This document shows positions 34,137-42,757 of a DNA stretch of 64,000 bases, in pieces. The notes beneath the pieces were generated by a model. It was not told where the DNA came from. It worked only from the letters and a program-made list of their open reading frames with translations, and did no database searches. This DNA comes from JASGJS01 sp047601185 (GTDB lineage Bacteria; Pseudomonadota; Gammaproteobacteria; JAURND01): NCBI GenBank assembly GCA_047601185.1, contig JASGJS010000001.1, positions 1,550,001 through 1,614,000 on the forward strand, in the 5' to 3' direction. Within the stretch, counting starts at the first letter, position 1, and every line of letters begins with the position of its first letter. The translations under genes and the position numbers were made by a program.

Positions 34137-36242
34137 ATGTTCCTAACAAATCATCAAATTTTAGGAATAGTTTGTGCTTGTTTTGGAATCTGTTTTCTGT
34201 TAATTTGCCGCTTGGTAAATGTGTTCCCTCTTAAAAAGAGTGGAAATAATAAATTAAAAATAGTAGGGATTGGTATGGCTGAATTTAAACAACAAGAACC
34301 ATTTGACAACAACAAACAAGTTGACCTTTATTTAGTAATCGCAGAATTTATACATCATGAGCGAATTCTTTTAAAACTTGTAAAAGAATTTGTTGAGATT
34401 AATCCAGAAGAAATTAAATTTTCAAGTTTTCAAAAATGTCAATTGCAATATTTTCAAAAAAAATTCCAACCTATTATTGAAGAGAGTAATAAATTTCCAC
34501 TAATTGTTCCTTGGATAAATACAGCAAATGAAATAGTAAAAAAATACAAACAACCCAGTGTTACGCCTCCGCCTCCTCCTTCACCTGCTCCTTCTTTATC
34601 GAAAAGGGTGTATGCTGCCATGTCATCCCCTTTTAAAAGTCGTCATAATCCAGAGCCATTTCCGACAGTACCAACTCAATCCTCCATGCATTGGTTAGAT
34701 GAGCAAGCGTTGTTAAATGATTTCAAAGAAAAGAAATCTGGAAATCAAGACGTAGACTATAAAAAAATAAAAAATATCCATGCGAAAGTTTCCGAAATTG
34801 ATTCACAGGAATTTTTAATCGTAATTGAAGCCTTTATAGATTGGATGGAAAAAAGGCCATTATTAAATTTGAAAAATGCGATAAGCACCATACCTTATTT
34901 TAATACTAAATTTTTGCCACAAATAGATACGGAATTAGAGTTTTATAGCACCCTATATAGCAATAGAACTATTACCATAGTAGGAAGCCGAATTTCTCAG
35001 TGCGGATTGCTTTTTAAACAGATGTCTAGCGCTATTGAAAAATTATACGACGAAACCAATCTGAATGCTCAACGAGTTTCAGCTAAGCTGAATAGGATTC
35101 AATTATACTCTTTAGCACAAGGAAATCCTTCACCAAAAAGATCAATCACAGTAAATTTGGCGATATTAAAAAATTATTTAGAGAGCGATGAATTTAAGCA
35201 CAAGTTAGAACAAAATGAAAAAAATACAATTAAGTTTTTACTTGATGCTTCTGAGGCGATTGATGATACTCTTCCATCATTACAATCAAAATCAAAAAGA
35301 CTTAAATTTCTCACAAAATGGTTTTTATTAGAAGTACAAGAAAAACCCGACTTTAAAAATTTAAAATTAGACAAAATACCTCAACTCATTAAATTTGGCG
35401 AACAATATCATATCTTAGGATATGATAAGGACAGTAAGGTTACATTATGTCAGATAGAAAAGTTGCCTGAACCCTTAAATACTTCTGCCCTAGGATTTGG
35501 TCAGCTTGCCGATCCAGCTGAAGCTTCTGAATTAAGTTCAAAAGAGCTGGATCGAGAGCTATCTCCTTTAATGAGAAAGCAAGGAGTATATACTTCTTTG
35601 CAATCATCTTTGCAAGAAACTATTCGAGAAATCAAAACCGTTGACGGTAAAATCAAAGCTTATCAAGAATTTAGGGTTATGATAAAAGAACGCGTAGATT
35701 CTTTTATTGAACAAGCCAAATGCTTTTCTTTAGGAGGATGTCTCAAGACAATAAAAAAACAGTTAAAAAGCGATCTAATAGAAGAAACTGAAGCTTTAAA
35801 GTTAGAATTAAAATTACCGCCATCAAAAGAGGATAGCTCTTCAACAAGTGAACTTCAGAATTCAATGAACCAACCTTTACTCCCAGGTAATCAGCTTAAC
35901 GGAAGATCGAGATTCTGGAAGTTTATTTCTCCCCCTCTGGCCAGAAGTATTACATGGGGAACTTTACTGCCGTTAACATTAGGAGGGCTTGCTTTAGCAA
36001 GTCTTGATATCGCAGCCAGAGCAAAGGGTTCTATTGGTACGGAGAGCATGAAAAAATTTGGAAAGTTTTTTGATCATACCTTGCCAGATTTAATGTCAAA
36101 AAATATTGCAGCCTCTTTATCTGTGATGGTTTTTTTAGGGATTATTCTGACTGCATTACTCGCTGTATCAGTGGGATACTCTGCTAGCTACTTAAAGAAA
36201 AAAGCTTCAGAGTATTGTTCGGCAGAACCTCGTTTTAGTTAA
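34137..36242 (+). CDS. Unknown AT-rich membrane protein with proline-rich segment
   Basis: I do not recognise this 701 aa protein. It has one N-terminal hydrophobic helix (about 8-29), a long soluble helical, Lys/Glu-rich body, a proline stretch TPPPPPSPAPSLSKR near 142-156, and two C-terminal hydrophobic segments (about 610-635 and 657-683) ending in a basic tail. The composition is more AT-rich than the housekeeping genes nearby. There is no clear Shine-Dalgarno at ATG 34137; an internal ATG at 34275 (MAEFKQQEPF) is possible and would drop the first helix. The architecture recalls effectors of Legionellales that target host membranes, but nothing proves this. The gene stands alone. Confidence 0.75.
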   Translation: MFLTNHQILGIVCACFGICFLLICRLVNVFPLKKSGNNKLKIVGIGMAEFKQQEPFDNNKQVDLYLVIAEFIHHERILLKLVKEFVEINPEEIKFSSFQKCQLQYFQKKFQPIIEESNKFPLIVPWINTANEIVKKYKQPSVTPPPPPSPAPSLSKRVYAAMSSPFKSRHNPEPFPTVPTQSSMHWLDEQALLNDFKEKKSGNQDVDYKKIKNIHAKVSEIDSQEFLIVIEAFIDWMEKRPLLNLKNAISTIPYFNTKFLPQIDTELEFYSTLYSNRTITIVGSRISQCGLLFKQMSSAIEKLYDETNLNAQRVSAKLNRIQLYSLAQGNPSPKRSITVNLAILKNYLESDEFKHKLEQNEKNTIKFLLDASEAIDDTLPSLQSKSKRLKFLTKWFLLEVQEKPDFKNLKLDKIPQLIKFGEQYHILGYDKDSKVTLCQIEKLPEPLNTSALGFGQLADPAEASELSSKELDRELSPLMRKQGVYTSLQSSLQETIREIKTVDGKIKAYQEFRVMIKERVDSFIEQAKCFSLGGCLKTIKKQLKSDLIEETEALKLELKLPPSKEDSSSTSELQNSMNQPLLPGNQLNGRSRFWKFISPPLARSITWGTLLPLTLGGLALASLDIAARAKGSIGTESMKKFGKFFDHTLPDLMSKNIAASLSVMVFLGIILTALLAVSVGYSASYLKKKASEYCSAEPRFS

Positions 36243-36249
36243 GATTCAG

Positions 36250-36293
36250 CTACCTCGAGATCCCGCTAATAAGTATGCGGGACGTCGAGGTAG
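36250..36293. repeat. Family B hairpin
   Basis: CTACCTCGAGATCCCGCTAA through GCGGGACGTCGAGGTAG is a near-perfect palindrome of 44 bases, eight bases after the stop of the unknown membrane protein gene; it may serve as its terminator. Confidence 0.8.
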
Positions 36294-36373
36294 CAACATT
36301 TATCGTATACCAGGAAAGTGAATCTGAGTATTTTCTTTAAAGGAAAAGAGCGTTTTTTATGCGTCTTCATATT

Positions 36374-36586
36374 TTAGGTCTCTGTAGTTTGTTTATATTC
36401 TAAAATATCTCCAGGCTGACATTGGAGATAGTGACAAATAGCATTTAAGGTGCTAAAACGAAGAGCCTTGGCTTTACCCGTTTTTAAAACGGATAAATTT
36501 TGTTCAGTGATACCAATTGCTTCCGCTAATTCTTTAGAGCGGATTTTTCTTTTAGCTAACATAACATCGACATTAATAATAATCAT
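36374..36586 (-). CDS. XRE-family regulator of the YozG type
   Basis: A 70 aa Cro/CI-type helix-turn-helix protein (MLAKRKIRSKELAEAIGITE...LSVLKTGKAKALRFSTLNAI). The motif QCQPGDILEY near the end is typical of regulators encoded with DUF2975 membrane proteins. It lies 15 bases after the DUF2975 gene, the usual pairing. Probable role: regulating its own operon. Confidence 0.87.
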   Translation of the reverse strand: MIIINVDVMLAKRKIRSKELAEAIGITEQNLSVLKTGKAKALRFSTLNAICHYLQCQPGDILEYKQTTET

Positions 36587-36601
36587 ATCAGTTTCTTCAC
36601 T

Positions 36602-37162
36602 TTAAATTGTCAATTGTTGTTCTTCATGCAATCGACAACCTTCTGCCATAATCCATGAAATAAGAATAACGATAAATGCAGTCAGTAGCAAAACAAGATC
36701 GGTGCCAGAAATAGTAATCGATGCTACCCGATGCCCATGAGGATTACCCCAAGTTAATAATGCAGTCAAAAAACCTTGGCAAATTGGGTTGATAATTTGA
36801 ACAATGAGAAGGGAATAGCCAATTTTTTTTATGTACTTAATATTTTTTAAGGTGAATATTTCTGCAGCCTCATATAACCTAAATAATTTGATGAGAAAAT
36901 AAACAATACATTCAATGATTATAATAGGGATTCCGCTCAGTAAAAATCCATAGAGTTTAGTTGCAGTGCTTAAGGGGTGTAGAATTTCTGTCCCTTTGGG
37001 TATGGCATTAATAACAAAGCCAAACTTCCAAGAAATATCAATGGATTCGGGTACATTAATCCATTCAAAAATGTGTACTACTGGGATAACAACAAACAAA
37101 ACTTGGAATAGTATTCGAAAAATAGTGCTGATTTTCTTAATTCTAGATTGAGTAACAGTCAT
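36602..37162 (-). CDS. DUF2975 membrane protein
   Basis: A 186 aa integral membrane protein with about four hydrophobic helices (roughly 17-32, 70-92, 113-132, 152-172). The family (DUF2975) has no known function and is nearly always next to a small XRE regulator, as here. It is transcribed first, on the minus strand. The upstream gap is AT-rich and shared with the divergent toxin-antitoxin pair. Confidence 0.83.
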   Translation of the reverse strand: MTVTQSRIKKISTIFRILFQVLFVVIPVVHIFEWINVPESIDISWKFGFVINAIPKGTEILHPLSTATKLYGFLLSGIPIIIIECIVYFLIKLFRLYEAAEIFTLKNIKYIKKIGYSLLIVQIINPICQGFLTALLTWGNPHGHRVASITISGTDLVLLLTAFIVILISWIMAEGCRLHEEQQLTI

Positions 37163-37351
37163 AAAGGCCTCCGAGTTGACAGATTTAAGAATAATATTAA
37201 ATTAATTATCGTTAGTCAATAACTAATTAATATTTTTAGAGCAACTCTCATCTGGCCAATTCAAGCCCTTGCTTCATAATTGCAGATGTTTCTTCCTGAA
37301 ACATGATAAGGTAACATAGAAATTTGCTTTTTTGCTATAATCTTCTTTAGA

Positions 37352-37380
37352 TGGACAATTACGGCAATTTGACGTATAAT
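37352..37380 (+). promoter_or_regulatory. Predicted promoter of the toxin-antitoxin pair
   Basis: TGGACA (37352-37357), a 17-base spacer and a perfect TATAAT (37375-37380). The predicted transcript starts about 20 bases before the antitoxin ATG, just ahead of an AGGAGG ribosome site. The antitoxin probably binds here, but no clean operator palindrome was found. Confidence 0.6.
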
Positions 37381-37407
37381 TAAAAATACTAGAGGAGGAA
37401 TGGGATT

Positions 37408-37683
37408 ATGTCATTATCTACAGCTAGGCTTGAAGCTCGAATCAGCATCGACTTACATAAAATGATCAAGCGTGCCGCACAACTGCAAGGTCGTACCATA
37501 ACTGATTTTGTAGCCACTGCCATTCAAGATGCTGCACAAAAAGCTATTGAAGAGGTTGAAATTATTCAACTTTCTTTAGCTGATCAAAAAATTTTTGCTA
37601 AAGCGCTTTTGACCCCACCTAAGCCCACTGCTGCTTTACGACGAGCATTTAAGCGGCGCACTAAGCTTCTTCGTGCAGAATGA
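37408..37683 (+). CDS. DUF1778 antitoxin (TacA-like, ribbon-helix-helix)
   Basis: A 91 aa protein with N-terminal ARLEARISIDLHKMIKRAAQ, the ribbon-helix-helix DNA-binding form of DUF1778 antitoxins, followed by an acidic helix and a basic C-terminus that wraps the toxin. AGGAGG sits nine bases before the ATG. The stop overlaps the toxin start (ATGA). Expected to neutralise the GNAT toxin and repress the operon. Confidence 0.9.
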   Translation: MSLSTARLEARISIDLHKMIKRAAQLQGRTITDFVATAIQDAAQKAIEEVEIIQLSLADQKIFAKALLTPPKPTAALRRAFKRRTKLLRAE

Positions 37684-38183
37684 CTAACTCACCATTTGAT
37701 ATTGCCTCTCTCGTTGAGGCTCACAATCGCTTAAATTTTAAGAGTGGTTCAGCGCCTCTGGATCGCTATTTGAAAGAACAAGCCACACAAGATATTCGCC
37801 GTCGTATAACGGCTTGCTTTGTGGCATGCCATGAAGAACATATTATTGGTTATTACACCTTAGCATCAACTAGCATACCGTTATCTGCTCTTCCTCCTGG
37901 TATTAGCAAAAAGTTACCACGCTATCCCACGGTGCCAGCAGTGCGTATGGGCCGTTTGGCTGTCGATGAAGCATTCAAAGGTCAGGGGTTAGGGGGAGCA
38001 CTATTAGCTGATGCCATTAGTCGAACTTGTCGTTCGGAAATTGCAGCCTATGCATTAATCGTTGATGCTAAAGATAAGATGGCAGTCTCTTTCTATCAGC
38101 ACCATGGATTTATTCTGTTACCTGACACTCCTATGACACTTTTTTTACCATTAGCAACAGTTAAGGCTGTTTCTAAGAAATAA
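37680..38183 (+). CDS. GNAT-family toxin (TacT-like)
   Basis: A 167 aa acetyltransferase of the type that acetylates aminoacyl-tRNA and stops translation. The acetyl-CoA site is visible in RMGRLAVDEAFKGQGLGGAL, and the C-terminal SFYQHHGF contains the usual tyrosine. LDRYLKEQATQDIRRRI is a conserved N-terminal block. It is coupled to the antitoxin gene. The tRNA target cannot be predicted from this sequence. Confidence 0.9.
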   Translation: MTNSPFDIASLVEAHNRLNFKSGSAPLDRYLKEQATQDIRRRITACFVACHEEHIIGYYTLASTSIPLSALPPGISKKLPRYPTVPAVRMGRLAVDEAFKGQGLGGALLADAISRTCRSEIAAYALIVDAKDKMAVSFYQHHGFILLPDTPMTLFLPLATVKAVSKK

Positions 38184-38258
38184 TTTAGCCGCTCACGATA
38201 TTCTCATGACTCAAATTTGTTTTGGTATGGTTGTTTTTTGCATAAAGCCTCTTGAGAT

Positions 38259-39215
38259 CTAGGCATTTTCTTTAATGGTTTGACAAATCGTACAAGTAAA
38301 GCTTTTTAACCGCCAGTCTAATTGTTTTACGGCATGGACCAACTCTTCAACTCGAGCAGCGCTTAAGGGACGAGCGTGGGGCTTAGGGATAATATAAGCG
38401 TCTCCAAAGATGACATGCCCTTGATCGCGTAACTTAACCACAGCTTCTGAAATATCAGCATCTTGCAATAATACCTGTTTGACTTTAGCGGCTAAGTGAA
38501 TATAGTGGCCCTCGAGATTCTTAGGGCTTCTTTCTAATAATTCCGTCACCGCATCGCGGAGTTGAATAAAACCATCATGCAAGACATTGAGAGAAATCAG
38601 TATTCCTGCTAAAGCATCGGTCCACCACCATCCTAAGCCAATCCCCAAGACCCCAATAACGGCCATAATGCCCACCAGCCAATCATCTTTATTCATTTTC
38701 CCATCGGTGTAGAGCACCTTGTCGTTTAACTGTTTGGCGAGCGGGAGTTTAATGCGACCTAAGAATAGGGAAGGGATGGTGCCCCATAATAAAGTGACAA
38801 TCATCAACCAGCCCTGCCACAAATGTATCCCAAAAATAGTGATTAATCCGATGCTGGGATGCTCGTTAGACAGCAACTTAATCAAGCCATCGATTAATAA
38901 ATAAGCGCCCATCATAAATAAACTCATGGCTGCAGTGAAAAAGCCAATGGAGACCAGTTTATGGAAAGCATAAGGAAAATGGGGCGTCGCTTTTTTAGTA
39001 CAAAAATGTGCGCCTAAAATAAACACGATAGGAGGCGTTAAACTTAAGATATCCTCAATCCAAGTCGTCTTCATAGCCTGAGAATTGCCCATCACGATAT
39101 ACATCAAGATTACGACTGAAATAAAGTAAATAATAGAAATATAGGTCACGAGATACGCTTTATTCAGTATTTTTTTCTGCCACTCTTTGAATTCGACTCT
39201 AGTTGAAATTTCCAT
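38259..39215 (-). CDS. Cation diffusion facilitator family transporter
   Basis: Inner-membrane metal/proton antiporter, 318 aa, with about five to six helices and a C-terminal cytoplasmic domain. Candidate metal-site residues are the Asp in TTWIEDILSL and in WWWTDALAG; the C-terminal domain has FGDAYIIP and ends FTCTICQTIKENA, whose CxxC could bind metal. Metal specificity is uncertain. The start overlaps the end of the solute-binding gene by 17 bases. Confidence 0.83.
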   Translation of the reverse strand: MEISTRVEFKEWQKKILNKAYLVTYISIIYFISVVILMYIVMGNSQAMKTTWIEDILSLTPPIVFILGAHFCTKKATPHFPYAFHKLVSIGFFTAAMSLFMMGAYLLIDGLIKLLSNEHPSIGLITIFGIHLWQGWLMIVTLLWGTIPSLFLGRIKLPLAKQLNDKVLYTDGKMNKDDWLVGIMAVIGVLGIGLGWWWTDALAGILISLNVLHDGFIQLRDAVTELLERSPKNLEGHYIHLAAKVKQVLLQDADISEAVVKLRDQGHVIFGDAYIIPKPHARPLSAARVEELVHAVKQLDWRLKSFTCTICQTIKENA

Positions 39216-39915
39216 AATTTCCTTCCTTTCTTAATAAATCGGGAATTTCTGAAGTGGCTGTGCCTAGAAACGCTTCTAGTTTGGTAAGCAGTAAATTTTC
39301 GCCATTCATAATAGCCATTACATGTTTCCTTTCAGTCAAAAATTCTTTAGGGACAAGACGATTTTCTTTTAATCGCCATTCGCTGTCTGCTACTGGCAGT
39401 GATGTCTGATAAGGATTCATTGCACGGATTGGAGAAAAATGATTTTTCTGGAGATAAGGCATTAAAAAACTAAAACTGTCAACGGCAACTTTGGGGTGGT
39501 TTTTAGCATTTAGGACGTTGTGGAAGGATAATCCAACATAAAAATTTTCTTCATAAAAGCAGTGAGTGAGAGTAACTTCTTTTTTCCATGGAGAATCGTC
39601 AGTTAATCCTCCAATCACCACATCCAATATGCCATTTTTTAAGGCAATTAAGGCTTTTTCTCTCTCGAGACTATGCCAAACAGGCTTGATGCCGAGCTGC
39701 TGACTCCAAGCTTGGATTAAAGTGACTTCGACACCTCGATAGTGAGCCTTTTCTCCATAAGCCCAAGGAAAGTTTTCAATGACGCCAACTTCTATTGTGC
39801 CGCGGTGTAGCATTTTGGTATAAGTCCCTTCAACGTCTCTAGGCCATTTTCCACAGGCGCTTAAGCATAGGCAACAACCGAATGTAAGCAGGAGAAAGAC
39901 CGAAGCTCTGATCAT
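39199..39915 (-). CDS. Solute-binding lipoprotein (SBP_bac_3-like)
   Basis: Periplasmic substrate-binding protein of the amino-acid type, 238 aa from ATG 39915. I chose this start because it gives a clean lipoprotein signal, MIRASVFLLLTFGCCLCLSAC, with the lipobox cysteine at the end; the ATG at 39960 would put 15 extra residues before it. The body has GTIEVGVIENFPWAYG, VEVTLIQAWSQQLG and LDVVIGGLTDDSPWKKEV, all standard for the family. No permease or ATPase is adjacent; instead it overlaps the cation transporter gene. Confidence 0.83.
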   Translation of the reverse strand: MIRASVFLLLTFGCCLCLSACGKWPRDVEGTYTKMLHRGTIEVGVIENFPWAYGEKAHYRGVEVTLIQAWSQQLGIKPVWHSLEREKALIALKNGILDVVIGGLTDDSPWKKEVTLTHCFYEENFYVGLSFHNVLNAKNHPKVAVDSFSFLMPYLQKNHFSPIRAMNPYQTSLPVADSEWRLKENRLVPKEFLTERKHVMAIMNGENLLLTKLEAFLGTATSEIPDLLRKEGNYGNFN

Positions 39916-40170
39916 GTGTTTCGTCCTGAAAAATGATAAGGTAACATATGAGAATGGCATTCAATTTAGCATGATTCTAGTAGCATTCATAGCCAATTCC
40001 TCTATTGTTAATCATCATTTAACGTGCTACGTCACGTATAACTTGAAGTAGCAACCATTACTCAAGAAGTAGGAGATGAAACCGCTGATTCAACTCACAA
40101 GTGCAACTTTTGTTAAAAACCAATAGAATTGAGCTAGAATTCGTTGGTTATTATATCAAGGAGTTGCAAC

Positions 40171-41154
40171 ATGGCCTATAAGCAATTAGATTACCTCACC
40201 CGTTGTAAAATTTTTGGATTATGGAGGGCGGGTCTAAATCAAACTGAAATAGCTAATGACATTGGTGTTCATAAGTCAACCATCAGTCGAGAATTAAATC
40301 GTAACATTACGTTAGTACGAACAACCTTAGGTTCTTGGCAATATAAACCTGATTATGCTCAAACTTATGCAGAAACAAGACGAAAGGAAAAGCCAAAACG
40401 TATTAAATTTACCAAAGAGGTTGAGCAGTTTATTCGTGAAAAGCTACAGGAAGAATGGAGTCCGGAGCAAATAAGCGGTTACGCAAAATGCCACAAATTA
40501 TTTTCACTGAGTCATGAGCGCATTTACCAGTTTATTTTGGCAGATAAAAATAAAGGCGGGCAACTCTATAAGCATCTTCGACATCAACACAAAAAATATC
40601 GTAAACGTTATGGTAGTCCAGATAGACAAGGTCCTATTAAAAATCGCATTATGATTGATGATCGACCCAAAATTGTGGAAGAGAAGAAACGATTAGGTGA
40701 TTGGGAAATCGATACCATTATAGGTAAAGAGCATCAAAAAGCCATTGTGACACTGGTAGAACGGGTGTCAAAAAAGACACTGATTGGTCAGGTAGGTAGT
40801 AAAAAAGCCGATTTTGTTAGTGCCCAAATTGTACGATTATTGACTGAAATAAAACCTTATGTGCTCACCATTACAGCGGATAATGGCAGCGAATTTGCGC
40901 AGCATGAATGGGTTTCAACAGTGTTAGAGGCAGCTTTTTATTTTGCTCATCCCTACCATTCCTGGGAGAGGGGCTTGAACGAAAATACTAACGGACTAAT
41001 ACGACAATATATCCCTAAAGGAAAAGATTTTACTGAACTAACCGATTCTGATATTATTAAGATCCAAGGCAAACTAAACAATCGCCCCCGAAAATCCCTG
41101 GGCTTTGCGACACCTAATGAGGTGTTTGAAAAATTGCAGAAGCAAGCATTTTAA
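40171..41154 (+). CDS. IS30 family transposase
   Basis: DDE transposase, 327 aa. ATG 40171 has AAGGAG upstream and gives the family N-terminus MAYKQLDYLTRCKIFGLWRA; an earlier ATG at 40144 is not conserved. An HTH (LNQTEIANDIGVHKSTISRE) is followed by the catalytic residues: Asp in DWEIDTIIGK, Asp in ITADNGSEF, and Glu in GLNENTNGLIRQY. The frame is intact, so the element could be active. Confidence 0.95.
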   Translation: MAYKQLDYLTRCKIFGLWRAGLNQTEIANDIGVHKSTISRELNRNITLVRTTLGSWQYKPDYAQTYAETRRKEKPKRIKFTKEVEQFIREKLQEEWSPEQISGYAKCHKLFSLSHERIYQFILADKNKGGQLYKHLRHQHKKYRKRYGSPDRQGPIKNRIMIDDRPKIVEEKKRLGDWEIDTIIGKEHQKAIVTLVERVSKKTLIGQVGSKKADFVSAQIVRLLTEIKPYVLTITADNGSEFAQHEWVSTVLEAAFYFAHPYHSWERGLNENTNGLIRQYIPKGKDFTELTDSDIIKIQGKLNNRPRKSLGFATPNEVFEKLQKQAF

Positions 41155-41168
41155 AGAAAGTAAGTGTA

Positions 41169-42650
41169 ATGAATAATCAACAAGGCAGAAATGATCAGTG
41201 TTCCTGTGGTAGCGGGAAAAAATATAAAAAATGTTGTCTAACAATATCATCTCCGACATCTGCATCTTCTGAAGTAATTGATTTTTCATGGAAAAAATTA
41301 CGGCAGCTGGAAGGGACAGTGGTTGACAAACATCTTATTCCCTATGTCATAAAGACATTACCAGACGCTGTAATGAGTCTTGCAATGGAAGATTGTTTAC
41401 CAGAAGATCTTCCAGAAGAAATGGATCGAGAAAGGTTATTTCCTCAGTTTTTAATGCCCTGGATATTTTTTAATTGGATACCGGATGAAGACTTTGGTTT
41501 AAAAAATTTTGATCCTGAGATAACGCTAGCTGAAAATTATTTACAGAGTCATAAAACAAAATTAAGGAGTGATGAGCTTCGTTTTATAGAGGCGATGATT
41601 AGTACTTTTTACAGTTTTTACGCTATATTAGAAGTTGAAAAAGACCAAGCTTTGCATGTCAAAGATATTCTGTTAGGCACAGAACATCACATCAAAGAGC
41701 GCCAAGGCACGCATTGTTTAAAACGAGGGGATATTGTCTTCAGCCGAATATTAACACTGGACAATCAATCAATATTTGTGGGTATGGCGCCTTTTATTCT
41801 ACCGCCGCAGCACCATATTGCGCTATTGGATTTTAAAAAATGGTTGACTGAAGAAAATGACGGTAAACCACTTGATGGTAATGCCTTGAGAAATGAACTG
41901 GATTTAGATCTTTATGATTATTTTTTTGATGCAGTCATTGAAGTTTATAACAAACCATTACCCACATTGTTTAACACGGATGGGGAGTTGTTTCAACTGA
42001 CCAGTTCTCATTTTAAATTAATGCAATCGCCACAAAATACACTTAATCGATTAATGTCGATGACTTTATCCGATGATCCAGAAGAATTTCTACAAGATGC
42101 CAAGCGCACTAGAACGGGAAAAATCACTCAGATTCAATTCCGATGGTTAAAAAAAGGCAATAAAAAACACAAGCATTGGGACAATACTGTTTGTGGTGAT
42201 GTGATTATCAATGAGGGAAAATTGATTCTCAAAACAAATTCAGTAGAGCGGGCAGAAAAAGGAAAAAAACTATTAGCAAAGCTATTGGGTAACTCCATTG
42301 AATTTCAAAAGACTCTGATTGAATCTTTACAGCATAAAATGAAATCACTATCTCAAACAAAGAAAGATCAAAATAGCGGAGATGAAGACAAACCCAATCC
42401 TATGGATACTCCCGAAATACAAGAACAAATCACAGCTATGGCAAGAGCCCATTGGAAAACCTGGTTCGACGAATCTATACCTGCATTAGCCAATAGAACG
42501 CCTCGAGAAGCAGCAAAAACAGAAGAAGGACGCGAACAGCTTGATGCTTTGTTGCTTCAATATGAGCGCATGGATGAAAAAAGAGACAAAAATGATCCTT
42601 TTAGAGCTGACATTGGCTTTATCAAAAAAACTTTAAAGCTGAAAAAATAG
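41169..42650 (+). CDS. SEC-C motif protein, passenger of the IS30 element
   Basis: A 493 aa soluble protein. The N-terminal SEC-C zinc motif is CSCGSGKKYKKCC (residues 11-23), which in SecA and other proteins binds metal and often nucleic acid or ribosomes. The middle is unassigned. The C-terminal block IPALANRTPREAAKTEEGRE (about 440-465) resembles an antitoxin-type domain found in other SEC-C proteins. It begins 14 bases after the transposase stop with a weak ribosome site and ends just before the right inverted repeat. It could influence transposition or host functions; no activity is known. Confidence 0.83.
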   Translation: MNNQQGRNDQCSCGSGKKYKKCCLTISSPTSASSEVIDFSWKKLRQLEGTVVDKHLIPYVIKTLPDAVMSLAMEDCLPEDLPEEMDRERLFPQFLMPWIFFNWIPDEDFGLKNFDPEITLAENYLQSHKTKLRSDELRFIEAMISTFYSFYAILEVEKDQALHVKDILLGTEHHIKERQGTHCLKRGDIVFSRILTLDNQSIFVGMAPFILPPQHHIALLDFKKWLTEENDGKPLDGNALRNELDLDLYDYFFDAVIEVYNKPLPTLFNTDGELFQLTSSHFKLMQSPQNTLNRLMSMTLSDDPEEFLQDAKRTRTGKITQIQFRWLKKGNKKHKHWDNTVCGDVIINEGKLILKTNSVERAEKGKKLLAKLLGNSIEFQKTLIESLQHKMKSLSQTKKDQNSGDEDKPNPMDTPEIQEQITAMARAHWKTWFDESIPALANRTPREAAKTEEGREQLDALLLQYERMDEKRDKNDPFRADIGFIKKTLKLKK

Positions 42651-42727
42651 TTGTTTTTATTATATTTTTAAATTTTAGACAGAGTGGTTGCACTTACAGG
42701 TTGAATCCAGGAACCCCGTCTAGCTAA

Positions 42728-42757
42728 TATCTCCGATAATCTCTATTATCGGAGATA
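42728..42757. terminator. Perfect 13-base hairpin at the end of the Sel1 gene
   Basis: TATCTCCGATAAT-CTCT-ATTATCGGAGATA. The stem contains the last codons and stop of the Sel1 gene on the minus strand. It has no T tract, so it may protect mRNA or act in a different way. Confidence 0.5.

Larger units (their letters stand above)
40087..42707 (+). mobile_element. IS30-type element carrying a SEC-C passenger gene
   Basis: The inverted repeats are GATTCAAC-N4-AAGTGCAAC at the left (40087-40107) and the mirror image GTTGCACTT-N4-GTTGAATC at the right (42687-42707). The right repeat lies not after the transposase but 36 bases past the stop of the next gene, so both genes fall within the element (2621 bases). 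No clear target duplication is seen at the ends. Boundaries rest on these repeats; the N4 core differs between the ends. Confidence 0.72.

Noticed and set aside
42651..42745. Target-site duplication flanking the IS30 element
   Set aside because: Bases outside the two inverted repeats do not match for more than one or two positions.
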